Part shown: positions 1 through 5,888 of the stretch, in pieces | Numbering within the stretch: the stretch's first letter is position 1 | Layout: each line of letters opens with the position of its first letter | NCBI GenBank assembly: GCA_905234575.1 | Contig: CAJOIG010000079.1 | Coordinates: forward strand, 1 to 10,125 | Source of the DNA: an uncultured Oscillospiraceae bacterium | Lineage (GTDB): Bacteria > Bacillota > Clostridia > Oscillospirales > Oscillospiraceae | DNA length: 10,125 bases | Reading direction: 5' to 3' | The notes under the pieces: model-generated | The model's input: only the letters and a program-made list of their open reading frames with translations | The model's database searches: none | Told to the model about the DNA's origin: nothing | Program-made: the position numbers and the translations under genes

Positions 1-523
1 TCCGGTCCGTAAAGGCGATGAGGTTGTCCAGACCCTTGGCCGCGGCGAACATGGCGGCCTCCCAGATCTGGCCCTCCTGGGTCTCGCCATCGCCGATGAT
101 GGAGTAGATCGTCGCGCCGTCTTTTTCCAGTTTACTGCCCAGCGCGACACCCACGGCGCAGGAAAAGCCCTGGCCCAGTGAGCCGGTGGTCATGTCGATG
201 CCGGGGGTGCGGTTCATGTCGCAGTGGCTGGGCAGGCGCGTCCCGCCCTGGTTCAGCGTCAGCAGCAGCTCCCTGTCAAAATAGCCCCGCTCCGCCAGCG
301 CGGCGTAGACCGCCGGCCCCGCGTGGCCCTTGGAGCAGATGAGGCGGTCCCGCCCCGGCTTCTTCTGGTCCGCGGGATCGATGTTCATCTCCTGGAAATA
401 CAGTACGGCCAGCAGCTCCACGATGGAGAGGCTGCCGCCGATGTGCCCCACGCCGAGGCGGCCGATGGCGGTCACGATATCACAGCGCAGGTCCTTGCAG
501 ATTTCCTGCAGCGTTCGGTCCAA
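1..523 (-). CDS. Transketolase N-terminal subunit (ThDP-binding half), partial, 3' end off window
   Basis: The 174 visible codons give the pyrophosphate-binding half of a transketolase. Seen in order: GVGHIGGSLS (residues 24-33), SKGHAGPAVYA (64-74), TRLPSHCDM (95-103), TTGSLGQG (112-119) and the ThDP/Mg motif opening with GDGETQEGQIWEAAMFAA (144-161). His27, His67 and His100 match the usual active-site histidines. Start: TTG at 523-521 has AGAGGGGGG seven bases upstream, an in-frame TAG lies further upstream, and no better ATG exists. The short N terminus is that of the split, two-gene transketolases, whose C-terminal subunit usually follows directly, here outside the window. It is divergent from an isomerase and a sulfoquinovosidase, so I infer it may be the N subunit of a sulfofructose transketolase (SqwG/SqwH type) and not the housekeeping enzyme. 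Slight departures from the housekeeping motifs (GHIGG for GHPGG, PSHCD for QGHPD) fit a specialised paralogue but do not prove it. Confidence 0.88.
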   Translation of the reverse strand, partial: MDRTLQEICKDLRCDIVTAIGRLGVGHIGGSLSIVELLAVLYFQEMNIDPADQKKPGRDRLICSKGHAGPAVYAALAERGYFDRELLLTLNQGGTRLPSHCDMNRTPGIDMTTGSLGQGFSCAVGVALGSKLEKDGATIYSIIGDGETQEGQIWEAAMFAAAKGLDNLIAFTDR

Positions 524-557
524 ATCCGGTCCCCCCTCTGAAAGAATTGCCAAATTC

Positions 558-586
558 AGTTTAAGCTACGGAACGTGTTTTGTCAA
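558..586 (-). promoter_or_regulatory. Sigma-A promoter for the transketolase gene
   Basis: On the minus strand TTGACA (586-581) and TAAACT (563-558) are separated by exactly 17 bases. Transcription would start near 551, giving a leader of about 28 bases before the TTG start at 523. The -35 box is a perfect match and the -10 box matches at four of six positions. Confidence 0.75.
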
Positions 587-597
587 TCCTAAACAAA
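579..597. promoter_or_regulatory. Inverted repeat between divergent promoters, candidate operator
   Basis: TTTGT (579-583) and ACAAA (593-597) form an inverted repeat with a 9-base spacer. It is loosely flanked by GGAA (570-573) and TTCC (599-602). It overlaps the minus-strand -35 box and ends nine bases before the plus-strand -35 box. A regulator bound here could control both directions. The arms are short and A/T-rich, so chance is a real alternative, and no regulator gene is in the window. Confidence 0.3.
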
Positions 598-606
598 TTT
601 CCGTGG

Positions 607-636
607 TTGACAGCGGGGGCTTTTCGGCGGTATGAT
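607..636 (+). promoter_or_regulatory. Sigma-A promoter for the isomerase-sulfoquinovosidase operon
   Basis: TTGACA (607-612) and TATGAT (631-636) lie 18 bases apart, so initiation is expected near 643, about 25 bases before the ATG at 668. The -10 box contains an ATG (632) that would extend the reading frame upstream. Because that ATG lies inside the promoter, the start at 668 is the credible one. Confidence 0.8.
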
Positions 637-667
637 AGTTTCATCCACAACATGCCGGAGGACAACA

Positions 668-1997
668 ATGAACGAGCCGACTGCTTTTCTTCCCGTCTAC
701 GTCCCGGTGGGCGTCCCCACCTTTCATCTGGAGAGCGCGCAGGACCAGTTCGACCGGGCTCGACCCGGGCTTTGCCTGCCCGGAGAAGATGCTGCTGACC
801 CTGGAGGACCTGCGGACGTATTTGGACGGCCTGCAGCCCGACCTGCTCGTGTTCCAGAACCTGACCTTCGCCAACGCGGCCTACATGTCCGAGGTGCTGC
901 GCCGCTTCCCAGACTGCCCCGTGCTGCTCTGGACGCTGCGGGAGCCGGTGATCGACGGCGGGCGGCTGCGCCTGAACTCCCTGACCGGGGCCTACTCCGC
1001 CGCCAACGCGCTGCGGGCCTTCGGCGGCCGTCCCTTTCAGTACGCCTTCGGCGCGCCGGAGGAGGCCGCCGTGACCTCCGCCGTCTCCGCCTCGGTGCAG
1101 GCGGCAAGGGTAAAAAAGGCCATGCGCGCCTTAAAGCTGGCCGCGGTGGGCCACACGCCCCAGGGCTTCGGCTTCGGCCGGGCGCTGGACGCGGAGCTGA
1201 TGCACGTCTTCGGCGTGGAGCTGGAGGCGGTCGAGGCACGGGAGCTGATCGACGCGGCGAAGGGCTATACCGACGCGGCGTGCGCGGCGTATCTGGAAAA
1301 GACCGCCTGCGCCACCTGCGGACTGGAGGCCACGCCGGAGAAAAACCGGCTGGACCACGCGCGGCTGTACAGGGCCTATACGGAGTACGTCCGCGGCCAC
1401 GGCATCGGGGCGGCCTCCCGCTGCTGGCCGGACTTCTTTACCGCCTTCGGCACCCCGGTCTGCACGGTGCTGAGCCTGCTGAACGACGACGGAATTGCCG
1501 CCGCCTGCGAGGCGGACGTTTACGGCGCGCTGACCATGTGGGCGGGCATGCAGCTGTCCGGCGCGCCGGTATTCTTCGGCGACCCGGTCTCCCTGGACGA
1601 GGAAGACAACACCCTCACCTTCTGGCACTGCGGCGCGGCGGCCTGTTCCATGGCGCGGAAGGACACCGGCGCGGCGGTGGGCGTCCACCCCAACCGGAAG
1701 ATCGGCCCGGCCATGGACTTCGGCTGCGAGGCCTTCCCCGAGGCCACCATCTTCCGCGTGGGGCGTGAGCCGGACGGCTCCTTCCGCTTCTTCATCGCCG
1801 AGGGCGAGGCCCTGGACAAGCCCAAGCAGTTCATCGGCACTTCCATCGTCGTGAAGACCGAGTGCGACAGCCGCGCCCTCGTCGAGCAGAGCGTGCTGGA
1901 CGGCTTCGAGCCGCACTTCGTCGTCATCAAGGGCCTGCACGGCGACACGCTGGAGACCCTCGCGCAGCAGTTCGGCTTCGAGGTCTGCCGCTACTGA
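668..1997 (+). CDS. L-fucose/L-arabinose isomerase-like sugar isomerase, frameshifted near the N terminus
   Basis: The protein belongs to the fucose isomerase-like family (COG2407 type), which interconverts aldoses and ketoses at a divalent metal. Conserved blocks include FQNLTFANAAYMSEVLRR, LWTLREPVIDGGRLRLN, CEADVYGAL, FFGDPVSLDEEDN and FWHCG. The Glu codon at 1509, an Asp in the 1581-1610 block and the His codon at 1626 are my candidates for the Glu/Asp/His metal ligands. Start: ATG 668 has GGAGG (657-661) six bases upstream and a good promoter. The frame opened at 668 reads MNEPTAFLPVYVPVGVPTF and continues to about residue 30. The family sequence then continues in the +1 frame from about 759, so no intact ORF covers the gene. 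The intact-frame part alone (ATG 789) would give 402 residues without the N-terminal strand, and its start has GGAG only three bases away. The GH31 sulfoquinovosidase begins 19 bases downstream in the same operon. By context it is a candidate sulfoquinovose/sulfofructose isomerase (SqvD/SftI type). This may be a real pseudogene or an assembly error. Confidence 0.82.
749..761 (+). other. Frameshift junction inside the isomerase gene
   Basis: Before this point the family-like reading is in the frame of ATG 668 (ending QDQFDR). After it the family-like reading is one base later (LDPGFACPEKMLL from 759). The change equals one added base or a loss of two bases (or 2+3n). As I recall intact relatives, several more residues lie between the FDR-like and LDP-like segments, so a small deletion, for example between the similar stretches CGACCGGGC (751-759) and CGACCCGGGC (761-770), fits better than a single insertion. 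No slippery heptamer is seen, so programmed frameshifting is unlikely. Confidence 0.7.
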
Positions 1998-2016
1998 TTC
2001 GGACGGGAGTATACAT

Positions 2017-4068
2017 ATGGAACAGATCCGTGAAAGCGCCGCCTGGTCCGTCAAAAGGGGAGGGAAGACCCTCCTCGAAGACGGCGCGGCCTTCCCCATG
2101 CTCTTCGTCGGCCACGGCGAGGAGAGCGTCGACATGTACCGCGGCAACTTCAAGATCGAGGACTACGTCGTCGAGCGCCGCCCCCTCCGCATCAGCTCCA
2201 TGATGGAGGGCGGGAACGGGGCCGTCGTCGAATACGGCGACGATCTCACGGTCCGCATTGTCGTGGACGGCGACTGCACGACCCTGTATTTCACGCAGAA
2301 AAACCCCGCGATCAACCGCCTGTGGCTGCGCGTCCCGGCGGAGAAGGACGAGTGTGTCTGGGGCTGCGGCGAGCAGATGTCCTACTTCAACCTCCGCGGC
2401 CGCCATTTCCCGCTCTGGACCTCGGAGCCCGGCGTCGGCCGCGACAAGACAACCTACGTCACCTGGCGCTCAGACGTGGAGAACAAGGCGGGCGGCGACT
2501 ACTGGAACACCAACTTCCCCCAGCCGACCTATGTCTCCAGCCGCCGCTACTACCTCCACGCCGACGCGACGGCCTACGCGGACTTCGATTTCCGCCACCC
2601 CGACTTCCACGAGCTCCAGTTCTGGGAGGTCCCGGCCTCGATCCGCGTCGAGGCGGCGGACAGCTTTCTGGAGCTGCTGAAGAAGGAGAGCGCCTTCCTC
2701 GGCCGCCAGCCGGAGCTGCCGGAGTGGGTCTACAACGGTCTCATCATCGGCGTCCAGGGCGGGAGCGAGCGCTCCTTCGGCCTCTTGGAAAAGACCCTCA
2801 AGCATAACATCAAGGTCTCCGGCGTCTGGTGCCAGGACTGGTGCGGCAAGCGCGTCACCTCCTTCGGCAAGCGCCTGCAGTGGGACTGGCACTTCCACCC
2901 CGAGATGTACCCCAACCTCCCCGCGAAGATCAAGAAGCTCCACAAGCGCGGGATCAAGTTCTTGGGTTATGTAAACCCCTACCTCGTCGAGGGCGGCAGC
3001 CTGTATCAGGAGGGGCTTGAGGCCGACGTCTTCGCCCGCCGTCACGACGGCAGCGTCTATCTGGTGGACTTCGGCGAATTCAACTGCGGCGTCATCGACC
3101 TGACCGACCCCAAGGCCTTCGACTGGTTCAAAAACCGCGTCATCCGCGAGTGCAGCCTCGATATCGGCATCGACGGCTGGATGGCGGACTTCGGCGAGTA
3201 TCTCCCGACGGACGACATCGTTCTCCACAGCGGCAGGCCCGCCATGCTCGAGCACAACCACTGGCCCGCGCTCTGGGCCCGGTGCAACTACGAGGCGGTC
3301 AAGGAGGCCGGCAAGCTCGGCGAGGTGGTCTACTTCATGCGCGCCGGGGCGACCGGCAGCCAGAAGTACTGCACCCTCCTCTGGGCGGGCGATCAGAGCG
3401 TGGACTTCTCCCGCCATGACGGTCTGTGCACGGTCATCTCCGCCGCCCTGAGCGCCGGCATGTCCGGCTGCGGCCTGACCCACAGCGACATCGGCGGCTA
3501 CACCAGCCTCTTCGACAACACCCGCACCAGGGAGGTCTTCCTCCGCTGGGCCGAGATGGCGGCCTTCACCCCGGTCATGCGCACGCACGAGGGCAACCGC
3601 CCGGACACCAACTTCCAGTACTACGACGACGAGGACTGCATGGACCGCCTTGCCCGCCTGGTCGAGGTCTACACCATGCTGGCCCCCCTGCTCAAAGAGC
3701 TCGTGCGCGAGAACGCCGAGACCGGCGTCCCCGTCCAGCGTCCGCTCTTCCTCCACCACGAGGACGACGCGCGCTGCTATACCGAGCAGTTCGAGTACCT
3801 CCTCGGGCCCGACGTGCTGGTGGCCCCGGTCTGGCAGGCGGACAAAACGGAGTGGCAGGTCTATCTCCCGGAGGGCGACTGGCGCCACCTCTGGACCGGC
3901 GAGATTTACGGCAGGGGAGAGCATACCGTCCCCGCGCCCCTCGGTCAGCCCCCGGTATTTTACAAGGCCGACTCCCCCTGGGCGGGCCTCTTTGAGGAGA
4001 TCCGCGCCCGCTTCGGCGAGCAGGCGACCGCTGTTGGCGAAGATGCACAAATTCGCCTCACGCTTTAA
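2017..4068 (+). CDS. yihQ: Sulfoquinovosidase, glycoside hydrolase family 31 (YihQ type)
   Basis: It hydrolyses alpha-sulfoquinovosides such as sulfoquinovosyl glycerol to sulfoquinovose, probably in the cytoplasm because no signal peptide is present. The 683 residues are close to E. coli YihQ (about 680). An N-terminal beta domain (about 1-230) precedes the GH31 barrel. Diagnostic residues, aligned from memory to YihQ, are all present: nucleophile Asp391 in GWMADFGEYLPTD, acid/base Asp459 in WAGDQ, and the sulfonate pocket Gln273 (CQDW), Arg286 and Trp289 (GKRLQW) and Tyr495 (SDIGGY). MRTHEGNRP (521-529) is also typical of this subgroup. Ordinary alpha-glucosidases of GH31 lack the Arg/Trp sulfonate clamp. 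GGGAG (2005-2009) sits seven bases before the ATG. The gene follows the isomerase by 19 bases, so the two share the promoter at 607-636. No terminator is visible after it, so read-through into the transporter operon is possible. The C-terminal 15 or so residues look divergent. Confidence 0.93.
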   Translation: MEQIRESAAWSVKRGGKTLLEDGAAFPMLFVGHGEESVDMYRGNFKIEDYVVERRPLRISSMMEGGNGAVVEYGDDLTVRIVVDGDCTTLYFTQKNPAINRLWLRVPAEKDECVWGCGEQMSYFNLRGRHFPLWTSEPGVGRDKTTYVTWRSDVENKAGGDYWNTNFPQPTYVSSRRYYLHADATAYADFDFRHPDFHELQFWEVPASIRVEAADSFLELLKKESAFLGRQPELPEWVYNGLIIGVQGGSERSFGLLEKTLKHNIKVSGVWCQDWCGKRVTSFGKRLQWDWHFHPEMYPNLPAKIKKLHKRGIKFLGYVNPYLVEGGSLYQEGLEADVFARRHDGSVYLVDFGEFNCGVIDLTDPKAFDWFKNRVIRECSLDIGIDGWMADFGEYLPTDDIVLHSGRPAMLEHNHWPALWARCNYEAVKEAGKLGEVVYFMRAGATGSQKYCTLLWAGDQSVDFSRHDGLCTVISAALSAGMSGCGLTHSDIGGYTSLFDNTRTREVFLRWAEMAAFTPVMRTHEGNRPDTNFQYYDDEDCMDRLARLVEVYTMLAPLLKELVRENAETGVPVQRPLFLHHEDDARCYTEQFEYLLGPDVLVAPVWQADKTEWQVYLPEGDWRHLWTGEIYGRGEHTVPAPLGQPPVFYKADSPWAGLFEEIRARFGEQATAVGEDAQIRLTL

Positions 4069-4082
4069 GACGATTCGCACAA

Positions 4083-4111
4083 TTGACAAACAGATAGTAC
4101 AAGAGTACAAT
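4083..4111 (+). promoter_or_regulatory. Strong sigma-A promoter for the tctCBA operon
   Basis: TTGACA (4083-4088) and TACAAT (4106-4111) are separated by 17 bases. Initiation is expected near 4118, leaving a leader of about 112 bases, much longer than the other leaders in the window. It begins only 15 bases after the sulfoquinovosidase stop codon. Confidence 0.85.
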
Positions 4112-4120
4112 ACAGTCAGT

Positions 4121-4164
4121 AATTAATTAGAGCTGTTTCTTAATTAATTTTTTTGATTAATCAA
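4121..4164. promoter_or_regulatory. A/T-rich palindromes in the tctC leader, candidate operators or attenuator
   Basis: AATTAATTA (4121-4129) and TAATTAATT (4141-4149) can pair as a 9-bp stem with an 11-base loop, and a run of seven T (4148-4154) follows or overlaps the end. A perfect 12-bp palindrome, TTGATTAATCAA, lies at 4153-4164. The core ATTAAT occurs three times (4122, 4143, 4156). In a GC-rich genome this block stands out just downstream of the expected transcription start. It could be repressor sites acting as a roadblock or a weak attenuator. The stem has only A-T pairs, which argues against efficient termination by itself. Confidence 0.45.
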
Positions 4165-4229
4165 TGGCTCGACTCAGATCGTGATTACGGCAAAAGCCTG
4201 ATCATAAAAAACAATTTGGAGGAACGTAC

Positions 4230-5246
4230 ATGAAAAACCTGAAGCGCATTCTCCCCATGCTCCTGGCCCTCGTCATGGTCTTCACCATGGCCATCGGCAC
4301 GGCTGCCTATGCCGCCGAGACCGTCAAGGTCATCTGCCCCTACGGCGCCGGCGGCGTCGCCGACCTGGTCACCCGTGAGTATGCCAAGGCCGCGAACAAT
4401 GTCCAGTCCGACTACAACTTCATCGTTGAGAACCTGACCGGCGGCGACGGCTTTGTCGCCAACGCCACCTTCTCCGAGGAAGACCCCGCCACCAAGGACC
4501 TGCTGGTCATGGGCTACGGCGTCTGCTACCGCGTCGACGCGGCCGCCAAGTACGACACCGAAGAGGTCGACTTCGACCTGACCAAGAACGTTCCCTTCTG
4601 CACCATCGACGACCGTACCTGGATCATGTTCGGCAAGCCCGGCACGACCCTGGCTGACGTTCTCGCCAAGGCGAAGGACGGCGGCATCAAGATGTCCGGC
4701 GGCAACCCCCTGTCCGACCCCCATCTCGCTCTGGGCACCCTGATCCTGGCCGAGGGCGGCAAGGTTCAGCCCATCCCCTATGACGGCGGCGCCGAGCAGA
4801 AGAAGGGCCTGACCGACGGCGAGGTCGACGTGTTCGTCGGCGGCTCCCCCGTCACCAAGGCCGACGTCGAAGCCGGTACCCTCGTTCCGCTGCTCGCCTT
4901 CTCCGACAAGCCCTTCGAAGGTTTTGTCGGCCCTGACGGCAACGCCATCTCCGTTCCCTGCATCGTCGGCGAGGGCAAGGCTCCCGAGCTGAACGCCGAC
5001 AACGACTACAGCGCCAGCATCCTCGCCGGCGGCGGCGGACTCGCCACCCACGAGGGCTGCGATCCCGCCTTCCGTGAGGCTATGACCGAGATCGCCAAGA
5101 AGGTCTGGGCGGACGACGAGTTCTCCGGCTGGGTCGCGGGCGCTCTGCTCAACAACTTCCAGAAGTACGGCGACGAGGCTGTCGACTTCTACGGCGAGGC
5201 CCGCGAGAAGGCCATGAACGCCTACGCGATCCTCTTCGGCGAATAA
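4230..5246 (+). CDS. tctC: TctC-family solute-binding protein of a TTT transporter
   Basis: This 338-residue extracytoplasmic receptor belongs to the tripartite tricarboxylate transporter family (TctC/Bug). It captures an anionic substrate and hands it to TctA/TctB. Residues 1-28 form a signal peptide: basic MKNLKR, a hydrophobic core, then AYA before AET. The mature protein opens with VKVICPYGAGGVADLVTRE, the family's N-terminal signature (usually PYxxGGxxD). GGAGG (4218-4222) is seven bases before the ATG. Family substrates include citrate, tartrate, terephthalate and, in some bacteria, sulfonates such as sulfolactate. The gene lies directly after a sulfoquinovosidase, so a sulfonated sugar or glycoside is my inferred ligand. 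Oddly for a presumed monoderm, there is no lipobox cysteine: Cys36 sits in VKVIC, which is not a lipobox. The gene has its own promoter and precedes tctB, separated by a hairpin. Confidence 0.9.
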   Translation: MKNLKRILPMLLALVMVFTMAIGTAAYAAETVKVICPYGAGGVADLVTREYAKAANNVQSDYNFIVENLTGGDGFVANATFSEEDPATKDLLVMGYGVCYRVDAAAKYDTEEVDFDLTKNVPFCTIDDRTWIMFGKPGTTLADVLAKAKDGGIKMSGGNPLSDPHLALGTLILAEGGKVQPIPYDGGAEQKKGLTDGEVDVFVGGSPVTKADVEAGTLVPLLAFSDKPFEGFVGPDGNAISVPCIVGEGKAPELNADNDYSASILAGGGGLATHEGCDPAFREAMTEIAKKVWADDEFSGWVAGALLNNFQKYGDEAVDFYGEAREKAMNAYAILFGE

Positions 5247-5281
5247 TTCCACAGTCATTTAAGTCAAAGCACCGGCTCATA

Positions 5282-5319
5282 CGGCTGATGGGCTGCCATA
5301 TGCCCATCAGCCGCTCTTT
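5282..5319 (+). terminator. Hairpin between tctC and tctB, probable leaky terminator or mRNA stabiliser
   Basis: CGGCTGATGGGC (5282-5293) pairs perfectly with GCCCATCAGCCG (5302-5313) around an 8-base loop. Only a short CTCTTT follows, so termination should be partial. Such a hairpin after a binding-protein gene commonly lets the receptor be made in excess over the membrane subunits. Confidence 0.7.
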
Positions 5320-5329
5320 ATCCCCGCCC

Positions 5330-5378
5330 TGTCATCCTGAGCGAAGCGAAGGATCTTCTTCATGATCCCGGAATGACA
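5330..5378. repeat. MITE-like interspersed repeat between tctC and tctB
   Basis: The ends are imperfect inverted repeats, TGTCATCC (5330-5337) and GGAATGACA (5370-5378). Inside, GAGCGAAGCGAAGGATCTT (5341-5358 region) leads to GGATC (5351-5355), which can pair with GATCC (5364-5368). I recognise this as a small non-coding repeat scattered through many bacterial genomes; read on the minus strand it yields the tell-tale spurious peptide ILRFAQDD. It holds no transposase. It lies inside the operon without disrupting a gene. Its ATG at 5373 spuriously extends the tctB frame. Confidence 0.75.
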
Positions 5379-5414
5379 ATACTGTTCCGTTTGGAAGGAG
5401 AGAGAAAGCGTCTC

Positions 5415-5882
5415 ATGAAATTCAAAATCAGGACCAATCTGGTCACGGGCATCCTCATGGCTCTGTTCAGCGGCTACATGCTCTATGTCATGCCGAAGCA
5501 GGTCAAGATTCCCGCCTACGACTCCGGCGCGCCCAGCCCCCGCATCATCCCCGGCATCTGCCTCGTCGTCATTCTGATCTGCTCCATCGTTCTGATCATC
5601 CAGAGCCTTGTTTTCAAGAAGGAAAAAATCGTCGTCTTCGACTGGACGAACGAGAAGCCCGCCATCCTGCTGATCGCCCTGCTGTGCGTCTACGTCTTTC
5701 TGATCATCAAGATCGGCTTTATCCTGGCCTCCGCCATCATTTTTGTGATCGTTCTGTACTATGAGGGGGAGCGCAAGCCCTTCATCTACATCTTCACCAT
5801 CGCCCTGGCCGTGGGCATCTACTTCCTGTTCTCCCAGGTTTTCCACGTGTCGCTCCCCGCCGGACCCTTCTTCGGAGGTTAA
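5415..5882 (+). CDS. tctB: TctB-family small membrane subunit of a TTT transporter
   Basis: This 155-residue protein is the small integral membrane subunit that works with TctA. Hydrophobic segments lie at about 8-27, 46-66, 83-99, 100-116 and 122-142; the third and fourth are nearly continuous. The end, LPAGPFFGG, resembles the LPxGxxF ending common in TctB. I chose ATG 5415 because the upstream ATG at 5373 lies inside the repeat element and its extra residues (MTILFRLEGERKRL) are not family-like. A GGAAGGAG tract (5393-5400) is somewhat far, at 14 bases; GAGAGA (5399-5404) is closer. The tctA ribosome site GGAGG (5874-5878) is embedded in its last codons, which implies translational coupling. 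Confidence 0.88.
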   Translation: MKFKIRTNLVTGILMALFSGYMLYVMPKQVKIPAYDSGAPSPRIIPGICLVVILICSIVLIIQSLVFKKEKIVVFDWTNEKPAILLIALLCVYVFLIIKIGFILASAIIFVIVLYYEGERKPFIYIFTIALAVGIYFLFSQVFHVSLPAGPFFGG

Positions 5883-5888
5883 TGCCAT

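Noticed and set aside
224..635. Plus-strand ORFs opposite the transketolase gene
   Set aside because: They are antisense to clear transketolase motifs and lack ribosome sites or recognisable domains.
632..1768. 378-residue plus-strand ORF starting at 632 as one continuous protein
   Set aside because: Its ATG lies in the -10 box, and after about residue 42 it is Arg/Gly/Pro-rich out-of-frame reading of the isomerase; only its segment from 668 to about 757 is genuine.
2470..4110. 546-residue minus-strand ORF opposite the sulfoquinovosidase
   Set aside because: The plus strand encodes a clear full-length GH31 enzyme; the antisense frame is open only because of base composition and shows no domain.
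4121..4154. Intrinsic terminator for the sulfoquinovosidase operon
   Set aside because: The stem has only A-T pairs and lies downstream of the next promoter's start site, so regulatory palindromes are more likely than a real operon terminator.
4185..5258. 357-residue minus-strand ORF opposite tctC
   Set aside because: Antisense to a clear binding protein; its repetitive V/G/D/A composition is a shadow of the codon bias.
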